In this document: in pieces, positions 1-6,445 of the stretch
How positions within the stretch are numbered: position 1 is the stretch's first letter
How the letters are laid out: every line of letters starts with the position of its first letter
Translations under genes and position numbers: made by a program
Notes under the pieces: generated by a model
The model's database searches: none
What the model saw: the letters and a program-made list of their open reading frames with translations, nothing else
Told to the model about the DNA's origin: nothing
DNA from: DASPTT01 sp035623275
GTDB taxonomy: Bacteria > Actinomycetota > Acidimicrobiia > Acidimicrobiales > UBA8190
Assembly (NCBI GenBank): GCA_035623275.1
Contig: DASPTT010000153.1
Coordinates: 1 to 8,160, forward strand
Direction: 5' to 3'
DNA: 8,160 nucleotides

Positions 1-30
1 AGGGCACGCCCGCCCGGACCCGCCGGCGGC

Positions 31-1206
31 TCAGGCGTTGCGGGTCAGGATGTTCACGACCGAGACCCCCGAGCCCCGGCCGCCGACGTTGTGCTGCAGG
101 GCGAAGCCGCGGCGGATCGCCACCTGCCGGCCCTCGGCCTCCTCGCGCAGCTGCCAGTAGCACTCGGTGAGCTGCGCCACCCCGGTGGCGCCGATCGGGT
201 GGCCCTTGGCCAGCAGGCCCCCGGAGGGGTTCACCGGGATCCGCCCGTCGAGGGCGGTCTCGCCCTCGAGCGAGGCCGGGCCGCCCTTGCCCTTCTCCAC
301 GAAGCCGAGGTCCTCGATGTCGAGGATCTCGGTGATGGTGAAGCAGTCGTGGACCTCGGCCATGTCCATGTCGCCGGGTCCCACGCCGGCCATGGCGAAG
401 GCCCGCCGGCTGGCCAGCGTGGTGGCCGGCAGGCCGACGAACGTGGACTTCTCGTGCAGGTAGGGATGGTCGCTGGCCACCCCGAAGCCGGCCACGAAGA
501 CCGGCTTGTCGGTGAACTCGCGGGCGCGCTCGGGCGTGGTCAGGATCATGGCCGCCGCCCCGTCGGTCTGGGGGCAGCAGTCGAGCAGGCGCAGGGGCCG
601 GCACACGGGGGCCGACGCGAGCACCTGCTCGATGGTCACCTCGTTCTGGAAGTGGGCGTAGGGGTCGAGGCAGCCGTTGTGGTGGTTCTTCACCGCCACC
701 GAGGCGAGCATCTCGGGCGTGGTGCCGAACTCGTGCATGTGCCGGGTGGCGAAGGGGGCGAAGAGCACCGGGGCGGTCTCCCCCCGGTTGTAGACGGGGT
801 GCCCGGAGGCGGCACGGGCCAGGAGCCCTTCGGCCGTCGACTTGTCGCGCATCTTCTCCACGCCGATGACGAGGACGACGTCGTGGACCCCGCTGGCCAC
901 GGCCATGGCCCCGATGCGGAAGGCGTCGGAACCCGAGGGACAGGCGTTCTCGACCCGGGTGCAGGCCACGCCGGCCAGCCCGATGGCGGTGGGGACGGTG
1001 TTGCCGCCGATGCCCTCCTGCCCCCACAGCGTCCCGCGCTGGGTGGCGACGATGACAGCGTCGATGGCGTCCTTGTCCATGCCCTTGTCCACGCTGCCGA
1101 GCGCGGCGTCGAAGGCCCCGGCCGCCATCTGCTCGTAGCTCTGCCCGAAGAGCTCGCCGAACTTGATGAGCCCGGCGCCCACCACCGCCACCTTGTTCCA
1201 GCTCAT
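31..1206 (-). CDS. SCP-x/lipid-transfer-type thiolase (acetyl-CoA acetyltransferase family, no SCP2 domain)
   Basis: A 391-residue thiolase-superfamily enzyme, probably cytoplasmic, that would cleave or form a C-C bond next to a CoA thioester. Visible motifs are the nucleophile loop ENACPSGS with Cys89, the VHDCF motif (His286, Cys288) that marks SCP-x/SCP2-type thiolases, and GHPIGATG with His336. The C-terminal CxG cysteine of classical thiolases is absent; that region reads LQHNVGGRGSG (His372). In SCP2-type thiolases the HDCF cysteine is known to take the missing role. There is no C-terminal sterol-carrier domain, so it is a stand-alone thiolase of the Ltp2/BbsB sort, which act with a DUF35 partner. 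The start ATG overlaps the stop of the upstream HMGCS-like/DUF35 gene (ATGA), which fixes the start and suggests translational coupling and a joint complex. The same frame stays open far upstream, but only because of base composition. Family call is firm; thiolytic versus retro-aldol activity and substrate are unknown. Confidence 0.93.
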   Translation of the reverse strand: MSWNKVAVVGAGLIKFGELFGQSYEQMAAGAFDAALGSVDKGMDKDAIDAVIVATQRGTLWGQEGIGGNTVPTAIGLAGVACTRVENACPSGSDAFRIGAMAVASGVHDVVLVIGVEKMRDKSTAEGLLARAASGHPVYNRGETAPVLFAPFATRHMHEFGTTPEMLASVAVKNHHNGCLDPYAHFQNEVTIEQVLASAPVCRPLRLLDCCPQTDGAAAMILTTPERAREFTDKPVFVAGFGVASDHPYLHEKSTFVGLPATTLASRRAFAMAGVGPGDMDMAEVHDCFTITEILDIEDLGFVEKGKGGPASLEGETALDGRIPVNPSGGLLAKGHPIGATGVAQLTECYWQLREEAEGRQVAIRRGFALQHNVGGRGSGVSVVNILTRNA

Positions 1207-2765
1207 CGCGTGCTCCCTTCCGTGACCGCGGCACTGGTGCCCGCACCGACGCCGGTGCCCGCACCGACGCCGGTGCCCGCGCCGGCGTCCCCACCCGCAT
1301 CGACGGCGCGCAGGGCCTTGTACCCGTAGACGGGGATGTGGCGCTCCACCGCGTAGCGGCGCAGGTGCAGCGTCACCGCGTCGCCGATGCGCAGGTCCTC
1401 GGCGTCGGCCGGCGATCCCTGGAGCATGACCCGCGCCCCGTCCTCGAGGTCGATGACCATCAGGGGCAGCGGCGCCTGGAAGGGCGGCGGCATGGTCTGG
1501 TTCACCACGAAGGTCTCCACCCGCCCGCGTCGGGCCAGGTGCACGATGTCGCGCCCCACGCCCCCGCAGCCGGGACAGTGCGGATGGATCGAGGGCGGTG
1601 TGGCGATCGTCCCGCAGGTCGTGCAGCGGGCCCCCTCGAGCGACAGCATCTCGACGGCGCCGCGGACGAAGGCGGCCGATGCCGGCGGCACGCCCATGGG
1701 GATCGGGTCGGCCATGGCCACGAGCTGGCCCCGGGCCTTGGCGGCCTCGGTGTAGCCCACGGTGCGCCCGCCGGACAGCTTCGCCAGCCCGCCGGCCGCG
1801 CCCGGCACCGGCCGGGCGACCTCGACCAGCAGGGCGCTGGCCCGGCCGCCGCCGTAGCCGGCGATCCCGACGGTCCCCGCCTCGCCCAGCGCGGGGAGCG
1901 CCCCGAGCAGGGACGCGGCCGCGCCGGTGTCGCCGAGCTGGTCCGTCACCGCCGAGGACACGAGCGCTGCGCCCAGGGCCCGGGCCGCGGCCCCCGCCAG
2001 CTTGCCGTCGACGTCGCCCACCGACCACCCGCCGACGGGCGTGGCCGGAGCGGTCGCCAGCTGCGCCCCGACGCGGGACACGAGCGGCAGGAACACCTCC
2101 TCGCGAAACAGCCGGCCGTCGTAGACGTCGCCGGTGGCGACCTGGCCGTCGCCGCGGTAGCGGTCGACCACCGCCATGTGCCCCCTCGAGCGGGCGACGA
2201 GGCGCGCCGGGGGACCCGAGCCGTTGGCCGGCGCCGAGCCGGCGCCGAGGAGCCAAGCCACCGCGCCGGCCCCGGTGGTGGCCTCCCCCGCCGTGCCCAG
2301 TCCGGGGACGAGGGCGTCCGACGCCACGACCAGCGCCGTGGCGCAGTGCCCCGCGGCCAGCGCGTCCCAGGCGGCGAACAGCGCTTCGAGGCCCGCGTGG
2401 GGCGATCCTGCCGCCAGGGCGCCGCCCACGTCGTCGGGGAGCCCGAGGGCCGTGGCCAGAAAGGCGTGGCTCGGTCCCTCGGCGAAGGGCGGGCGGGACG
2501 TCCCCCACCACAGGCCGTCCACCGCCTCGGGCCGGAGCGCCGCCGCCCTCAGCGCGTCGACGGCGGCCGCCCAGGCCAGGGTGAGGGTGTCCTCGTCGGC
2601 GTCGCACAGCGCCACGGCGTGCTTGCCACCTCCCGCGCCCCACACCGCACCGACGTCACGGGCGGCAAGCCGCAGCGAGGGGACGCCCACGCCCAGCGCC
2701 AGCAGGGCGACCGGGGCGACCGCCGGTGCGTCTCGAGTGGGGTCCGGTCGGGGTTCGGTGCTCAC
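1203..2765 (-). CDS. HMG-CoA-synthase-like domain fused to DUF35 Zn-ribbon/OB-fold (CoA-binding partner of thiolase)
   Basis: A 520-residue two-part protein. Residues about 16-340 resemble the HMG-CoA synthase/KAS III branch of the thiolase fold (ALGVGVPSLRL near the start, LEALFAAWDALAAG after the nucleophile position, IAGYGGGRASALLVE near the end of the domain). The expected catalytic Cys loop reads AAGSPHAGLEAL (Ser121-Pro122-His123), so no Cys nucleophile is seen. From about 355 comes a DUF35 module: a linker helix, a zinc ribbon with Cys381, Cys384, Cys397 and Cys400 (two CxxC pairs), then an OB-fold (about 414-486). In archaeal HMGS/thiolase complexes, BbsAB and Ltp2-ChsH2, DUF35 proteins bind CoA and support a partner thiolase; here one is fused to the HMGCS-like part. 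The tail (489-520) is Gly/Ala/Thr-rich and looks disordered. The GTG start overlaps the preceding dehydrogenase stop (GTGA), and the stop overlaps the next thiolase ATG. Probably the scaffold or substrate-handling subunit of that thiolase; the substrate is not deducible. Confidence 0.88.
   Translation of the reverse strand: MSTEPRPDPTRDAPAVAPVALLALGVGVPSLRLAARDVGAVWGAGGGKHAVALCDADEDTLTLAWAAAVDALRAAALRPEAVDGLWWGTSRPPFAEGPSHAFLATALGLPDDVGGALAAGSPHAGLEALFAAWDALAAGHCATALVVASDALVPGLGTAGEATTGAGAVAWLLGAGSAPANGSGPPARLVARSRGHMAVVDRYRGDGQVATGDVYDGRLFREEVFLPLVSRVGAQLATAPATPVGGWSVGDVDGKLAGAAARALGAALVSSAVTDQLGDTGAAASLLGALPALGEAGTVGIAGYGGGRASALLVEVARPVPGAAGGLAKLSGGRTVGYTEAAKARGQLVAMADPIPMGVPPASAAFVRGAVEMLSLEGARCTTCGTIATPPSIHPHCPGCGGVGRDIVHLARRGRVETFVVNQTMPPPFQAPLPLMVIDLEDGARVMLQGSPADAEDLRIGDAVTLHLRRYAVERHIPVYGYKALRAVDAGGDAGAGTGVGAGTGVGAGTSAAVTEGSTR
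1236..1289 (-). repeat. 18-bp tandem repeat, three units, coding for a Gly-Val-Gly-Ala-Gly-Thr tail
   Basis: Units at 1236-1253 and 1254-1271 are identical (plus strand GGTGCCCGCACCGACGCC). A third unit at 1272-1289 differs at three positions. The 18-bp period keeps the frame and encodes repeats of GVGAGT in the C-terminal tail of the HMGCS-like/DUF35 protein, beyond the OB-fold. It looks like slippage-generated low-complexity coding DNA, likely variable in copy number between strains. Confidence 0.85.
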
Positions 2766-3970
2766 GCCGGTGGAGTCTTCCACCCGGGGCCCGCCGGCAT
2801 CGAACCGCCGAGGAGCGCGGTGCCGATGAAGTTGCGCTGGATCTCCACCGTGCCCGCGCCGATGCACAGCCCGCGGATGTCTCGATACGCCCGCTCCACG
2901 GCGTACTCGCGGCTGTAGCCGTAGCCGCCGAGCAGCTGGATGGCCTCGTCGCACACCCGCTTGGCGGCGAGGTTGCAGGCCACCTTGGCCATGGCCGACT
3001 CGAGCGGCGGGGGCGTGCCGTGGGTGCCGGCGAGCACCAGCGCCCGGGCGAGCAGGAGGCGGGCCCCCTCGAGCTCGGTGGCCATGTCGGCGATCTTCCA
3101 CTGCAGGCCCTGGAGATCGGCCAGGCGCTTGGTGCCCGAGGCGCGATCGCGCATGTAGGCCATGGCGTACTCCAGCGCACCCTGCGCCGCCCCCACGCAC
3201 ATGGCGGCGTTGCCGCAGCGTTCGTGGTTGATGTGCGCGAGGAGGGTCTTGATCCCGCTGTTGTCGTCCGGGTTCCCCGCCACGAGGACGTCCTCGGGGT
3301 CGATGCGCACGCCGTCGAAGGCCAGCTCCGCCTCGGTGCAGCCGCGCAGCCCCATCTTCTTGTGGGTCCCGGCGACGCTCACACCGTCGCTGGACAGGTC
3401 CACGAGCACCGCGCCGATCCCCTTGCCCGTCCCCGGTTCGGCTCCCGGGAACCGGCACCACACCAGGCAGGCCACCGACTTGTGGCCGCCCGTGACGAAG
3501 TTCTTGTAGGCGTCGAGGCGCCAGCCGTCGCCGTCCTCGACCAGCCGTGCCCGCATGGCGGTGGCCGCCGAGCCGGCGTCGGGCTCGGTGATCCCGATGC
3601 AGAAGAGCTCGCCGGCCGCGGCGCGCGGCAGCCAGCGGCGGCGCATCGCCTCGTTGCCCAGGTGCTCGACGGCGCGAGGCGGCCCGTTGAACACCAGTTG
3701 GCACAGGATGGCGCTGGCCACGTCGACGCGGGCGATCTCCTCCAGGACGATGGCGGCCTCCACGTCGCCCATGCCCATGCCGCCGTACTCCTCGCCCACG
3801 GTGACGGTGAACAGCTCGGCGCGGCGCAGGGCGGCGAGGGACGCCTCGGCGAACTCCTCCGTCTCGTCCCAACCGGCCGCGTGGGGGGCGATGTCGCGCT
3901 CGGCGACGTCGCGCGCCAGCTTGCGCAGCGCGGCCCGGTCGTCGTCGTCGACGAGGGGGATCGACGTCAC
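2762..3970 (-). CDS. Acyl-CoA dehydrogenase (FAD-dependent, FadE-like)
   Basis: A 402-residue acyl-CoA dehydrogenase of normal full length, expected to use FAD and an electron-transfer flavoprotein to form a 2,3-double bond in an acyl-CoA. The N-terminal helical domain is followed by GEEYGGMGMGDVEA, the substrate/flavin signature CIGITEPDAGSAATAMRA, the middle beta domain with THKKMGLRGCTEAEL, and the C-terminal domain with LLGGYGYSREYAVERAYRD and GAGTVEIQRNFIG. The usual C-terminal base (Glu of YEGT in MCAD-type enzymes) is Ala372 here, but Glu250 in HINHERCG sits where isovaleryl- and long-chain acyl-CoA dehydrogenases carry their base, so the enzyme is probably active. I chose the GTG at 3968-3970 because an AGGGAG ribosome site lies 6 bases upstream; an ATG at 4046-4048 would run through the palindrome and AT-rich promoter region. 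It is the first gene of the three-gene operon and its stop overlaps the next GTG. Substrate unknown. Confidence 0.93.
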   Translation of the reverse strand: MTSIPLVDDDDRAALRKLARDVAERDIAPHAAGWDETEEFAEASLAALRRAELFTVTVGEEYGGMGMGDVEAAIVLEEIARVDVASAILCQLVFNGPPRAVEHLGNEAMRRRWLPRAAAGELFCIGITEPDAGSAATAMRARLVEDGDGWRLDAYKNFVTGGHKSVACLVWCRFPGAEPGTGKGIGAVLVDLSSDGVSVAGTHKKMGLRGCTEAELAFDGVRIDPEDVLVAGNPDDNSGIKTLLAHINHERCGNAAMCVGAAQGALEYAMAYMRDRASGTKRLADLQGLQWKIADMATELEGARLLLARALVLAGTHGTPPPLESAMAKVACNLAAKRVCDEAIQLLGGYGYSREYAVERAYRDIRGLCIGAGTVEIQRNFIGTALLGGSMPAGPGWKTPPA

Positions 3971-3977
3971 GCCCGGC

Positions 3978-3999
3978 TCCCTGACACCATCGTCAGGGA
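3978..3999. promoter_or_regulatory. 22-bp perfect inverted repeat, likely operator
   Basis: TCCCTGAC (3978-3985) and GTCAGGGA (3992-3999) are perfect inverted 8-bp arms around the 6-base centre ACCATC. The left arm also overlaps the ribosome binding site of the minus-strand dehydrogenase, and the whole repeat lies just downstream of the AT-rich island as read on the minus strand. Size and symmetry fit a homodimeric repressor (TetR- or GntR-like), which would block the leftward transcript and perhaps the rightward one. An mRNA hairpin masking the leftward ribosome site is an alternative. It does not match the KstR or KstR2 motifs as I know them. Confidence 0.6.
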
Positions 4000-4022
4000 A
4001 AGTTACTACACTGACCTCCCGC

Positions 4023-4039
4023 CTCCCCGGGGTGGGGAG
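4023..4039. repeat. Short G/C-rich inverted repeat in the divergent region
   Basis: CTCCCC (4023-4028) and GGGGAG (4034-4039) are perfect 6-bp arms with the 5-base centre GGGGT. It could be a second protein site or a hairpin in the 5' leader of the plus-strand thiolase mRNA. In such GC-rich DNA a 6-bp repeat may also be chance. Confidence 0.35.
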
Positions 4040-4102
4040 TGCGGCCACCGCCGGAAGAGGGGAGCCGATGCGCCAGGACCGTCAGTTCGAGGGACCCTCC
4101 GC

Positions 4103-5293
4103 ATGAGCGCGCCGCGCGAAGCCGTGATCGTCGACACGCTGCGCACCGCCTTCGGCAAGCGTGGCGGCGCGCTGTCGGGCTGGCACCCGGTCGACCTCCT
4201 CGCCTTCGCCCTCTCCAACCTGGTGGAGCGCACGGGACTCGACCCCGAGCGCGTGGACGACGTGATCGGGGGATGCGTGAGCCAGGTGGGCGAGCAGTCC
4301 ACCAACGTGACCCGCAACGCGTGGGTCGCCGCCGGGCTCCCGCAGTCGGTGCCGGCCACCACCGTCGACCGCCAGTGCGGGTCGTCGCAGCAGGCGATGC
4401 ACTTCGCCGCGGCGGGGGTGGTGGCGGGCCATTACGACCTCGCCGTCGCCTGTGGGGTCGAGTCGATGAGCCGTGTCCCCCTCGCCTCCAACGCCCGCGG
4501 CGGCACCGGCCCGTTCCCGCCCTCGTTCCTCGAGGTGATCGACAACCGCCTGTGGGCGCAATTCCGCGTGGCCCAGGTGCTGGCCGAGCGCTGGAAGATC
4601 AGCCGCGAGGACATGGACGAGTACTCGCTCGAGAGCCACCGCCGGGCCGCGGAGGCCACCGACTCGGGCCACTTCGCCCGCGAGATCCTGCCCGTCCCGG
4701 TCAAAGACGAGCAGGGCGCGCTAAGCGGCGCGGTGGTGGACGCCGACGAGGGCATCCGCCGGTCCACCACGCTCGAGGCCCTCGCCGCCCTGCCCCCGGC
4801 CCAGAGCTGGGAGCCCGACACCGCGCCCGACATCACCGCCGGGAACTCGTCGCAGACCACCGACGGCGCGGCCGCCATGGTCATCGCCGAGCGCTCGGTG
4901 GCCGAGCGACTGGGCCTTCCCGTCCGCGCCCGGTTCGCGCACGTCGCGGTGGCCGGCGAGGACGCCGCGCTCGTCCTCTCCGCCCCCGTCCCCGCCACCC
5001 GCAAGCTCCTCGAGCGCTCGGGCATGTCGATCGACGACTTCGACGCCATCGAGTGCAACGAGGCCTTCGCGGCCATCGCCCTCATGTGGGCCCGGGCGTT
5101 CTCGCCGGACCCCGACCGCTACAACCCCCGCGGCGGGGCCATCGCCATCGGCCATCCCCTGGGGGCGAGCGGGGTGCGGCTCATGACCACGCTGCTCAAC
5201 CAGCTGGAGGCGACCGGCGGCCGCTACGGGTTCCAGACCATGTGCGAGGGCGGCGGGCTGGCCAACGCCACCGTCGTCGAGCGCCTGGCCTGA
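4103..5293 (+). CDS. Acetyl-CoA acyltransferase, classical FadA-type thiolase
   Basis: A 396-residue thiolase with the full classical catalytic set: nucleophile Cys92 in VDRQCGSSQQAM, NEAFA (Asn319), His351 in AIGHPLGASG, and the second Cys381 in TMCEGGGLANATV near the C-terminus. It should carry out CoA-dependent cleavage of 3-oxoacyl-CoA at the end of a beta-oxidation round, releasing acetyl- or propionyl-CoA, in the cytoplasm. The N-terminal REAVIVDTLRTAFGKRGG is the usual thiolase start strand, which places the start at ATG 4103, with AGGGA at 4090-4094 eight bases upstream. The open frame extends leftward past 2765, but that part is antisense to the dehydrogenase and is rejected. It is the first gene of the plus-strand transcript, 28 bases ahead of the second dehydrogenase. 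Unlike the minus-strand thiolase it needs no DUF35 partner. The family is certain; chain-length or steroid-type preference (FadA5/FadA6-like) cannot be read. Confidence 0.95.
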   Translation: MSAPREAVIVDTLRTAFGKRGGALSGWHPVDLLAFALSNLVERTGLDPERVDDVIGGCVSQVGEQSTNVTRNAWVAAGLPQSVPATTVDRQCGSSQQAMHFAAAGVVAGHYDLAVACGVESMSRVPLASNARGGTGPFPPSFLEVIDNRLWAQFRVAQVLAERWKISREDMDEYSLESHRRAAEATDSGHFAREILPVPVKDEQGALSGAVVDADEGIRRSTTLEALAALPPAQSWEPDTAPDITAGNSSQTTDGAAAMVIAERSVAERLGLPVRARFAHVAVAGEDAALVLSAPVPATRKLLERSGMSIDDFDAIECNEAFAAIALMWARAFSPDPDRYNPRGGAIAIGHPLGASGVRLMTTLLNQLEATGGRYGFQTMCEGGGLANATVVERLA

Positions 5294-5321
5294 CGGCCGA
5301 CGCGGCGGGAGGGGCGCCACC

Positions 5322-6431
5322 GTGGACTTCGCCTTCAGCGACGAGCAGGAGGAGTTCCGCCTGGCCGTGCGCACGACGCTGGCCAACGAGGCGCCCGCGA
5401 CCTACGTGCGGGCCATGATCGACGACCCGGTCGGCGTCACCGACGACCTGTGGGACACCATGGCCGGTCTCGGCTGGCTGGGCGTCCTCGTGCCCGAGGA
5501 GCACGGCGGCCTCGGCCTCGGCCTGGTCGACGTGGTGGTGCTCCAAGAGGAGCTGGGCAAGGCCCCGTTCCCCGGCCCGTTCCTGTCGTCGGCCGTGGCG
5601 GCCACCCGCGCCGCTGTCGTGCTCGGCCTCGACGACCTGCTCGCCGACCTGGCCGCCGGCCGTCGCCGCGGCACCGTGGCCGTGGAGGAGCCCGGTTACG
5701 GCGACCCACTGGGTGCCATCGCGGCGCGGGCCACGGCCCCGGCCGACGGGTCCGGCCGCTGGACGCTGGCGGGGGTGAAGCCCCTGGTGCTCGACGGGAC
5801 CGGCGCGCACTGGGCGCTGGTCGTCGCCCACGACGACGGAGGGCTCGGCACCTTCCTCCTCGAGGCACCGGACGCCGTGCCCGTCCCCGCGCTCGACGTC
5901 ACCCGCAAGATGAGCCGGCTGCCGCTCGACGGCCGCCAGGCCGTGCGGGTCGGGCCGGCGGGAGACCAGACCGAGCTGTGGCGCCGCATCCTCGACGACG
6001 TCACCGTCGCCCTGTGCGCCGAGATGGTGGGGACGGCCGAGCGCGCGCTCGAGCTGGCGGTCGAGTACGCCAAGGTCCGGGTCCAGTTCGGCCGGCCCAT
6101 CGCCACCTTCCAGGCCATCAAGCACAAGGCGGCCGAGATGCTCCACCACTTGGAGCTGGCCCGGGTGGGCACGCACTTCGCGGCGTGGGCGTCGGACACC
6201 GACGACGCCGAGCGCGCCCGGGCCGCGGCAATGTGCAAGGGCTACGTGGGCGAGGCGGCGGACGCCGTGACGGCGGAGTCGATCCAGATCCACGGCGGCG
6301 TGGGCTTCACCTGGGACGTGGACTGCCACCTGCTGTACCGGCGGGCCAAGCAGGACGACCTGCTCTTCGGAGCCCAGGGGTATCAGCGGTCCCGGCTGGC
6401 CGACCTCATCCTCGGCCCGGCGCGCTCGTAG
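5322..6431 (+). CDS. Acyl-CoA dehydrogenase, divergent FadE subfamily (GFTWD type)
   Basis: A 369-residue acyl-CoA dehydrogenase, slightly short for the family. The N-terminus (MDFAFSDEQEEFRLAVR) and VPEEHGGLGLGLVDVVVLQEELG are standard. The middle domain is weak: the usual TEPxAGSD signature is replaced by VEEPGYGDPLGA. The C-terminal domain has AEMVGTAERALELAVEYAK, RVQFGRPIATFQAIKHKAAEM (flavin-contacting segment, Gln255) and IQIHGGVGFTWDVDCHLLYRRAK (His324). No YEGT-type C-terminal glutamate is present; Glu234 in AEMVG is a candidate catalytic residue by inference. Actinobacterial FadE proteins of this HGG-GFTW type often act on bulky substrates and several form alpha2beta2 pairs with a second dehydrogenase (the steroid ChsE enzymes are known examples), so a partner may exist in this cluster or nearby. 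The start is GTG 5322 with GGGAGGGG at 5307-5314. It follows the thiolase by 28 bases and ends 14 bases from the convergent synthetase stop. Confidence 0.92.
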   Translation: MDFAFSDEQEEFRLAVRTTLANEAPATYVRAMIDDPVGVTDDLWDTMAGLGWLGVLVPEEHGGLGLGLVDVVVLQEELGKAPFPGPFLSSAVAATRAAVVLGLDDLLADLAAGRRRGTVAVEEPGYGDPLGAIAARATAPADGSGRWTLAGVKPLVLDGTGAHWALVVAHDDGGLGTFLLEAPDAVPVPALDVTRKMSRLPLDGRQAVRVGPAGDQTELWRRILDDVTVALCAEMVGTAERALELAVEYAKVRVQFGRPIATFQAIKHKAAEMLHHLELARVGTHFAAWASDTDDAERARAAAMCKGYVGEAADAVTAESIQIHGGVGFTWDVDCHLLYRRAKQDDLLFGAQGYQRSRLADLILGPARS

Positions 6432-6445
6432 GGCGGCGGCGGCGA

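Larger units (their letters stand above)
3971..4102. promoter_or_regulatory. Divergent promoter region between the two main transcripts
   Basis: These 132 bases separate the leftward dehydrogenase/DUF35/thiolase operon from the rightward thiolase/dehydrogenase operon. They hold the window's clearest AT-rich island (about 3999-4012). On the plus strand TACACT (4007-4012) resembles a -10, and CTGACA (3981-3986) matches five of six -35 bases, but the 20-base spacer is long. On the minus strand TAACTT (4005-4000) is a -10-like match with no good -35. The position between divergent starts supports a regulatory role; the exact promoters are guesses. Confidence 0.6.

Noticed and set aside
1..30. Palindrome CCGCCGGCGG (20-29) after the SCP-x thiolase stop as terminator, or a downstream GTG start at 5-7
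   Set aside because: The palindrome has no loop and no T-run, and too little sequence follows the GTG to support a gene.
91..1329. Long plus-strand open frame opposite the SCP-x thiolase
   Set aside because: Its translation is low-complexity His/Gly/Val/Ala-rich with no recognisable motif; it is the antisense shadow of a real gene.
1207..2643. Upstream extension of the SCP-x thiolase reading frame (open frame of about 870 codons in total)
   Set aside because: The extension encodes Arg/Gly/Pro-rich sequence without domains and runs in another frame through the clearly real HMGCS-like/DUF35 gene. It is open only because GC-rich codon bias removes stops.
1338..2918. Plus-strand open frame of 526 codons opposite the DUF35 fusion gene
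   Set aside because: Composition is Arg/Gly/His-rich and featureless, while the minus strand encodes a domain-rich protein with exact overlaps to its neighbours.
2726..4102. N-terminal extension of the plus-strand thiolase
   Set aside because: It would lie antisense to the dehydrogenase and cross the divergent promoter. A good ribosome site and the normal thiolase N-terminus place the start at 4103.
6432..6445. Possible bidirectional terminator between the convergent genes
   Set aside because: The 14 bases between the stops and their flanks show no stem-loop with a T-run, only GGC repeats.
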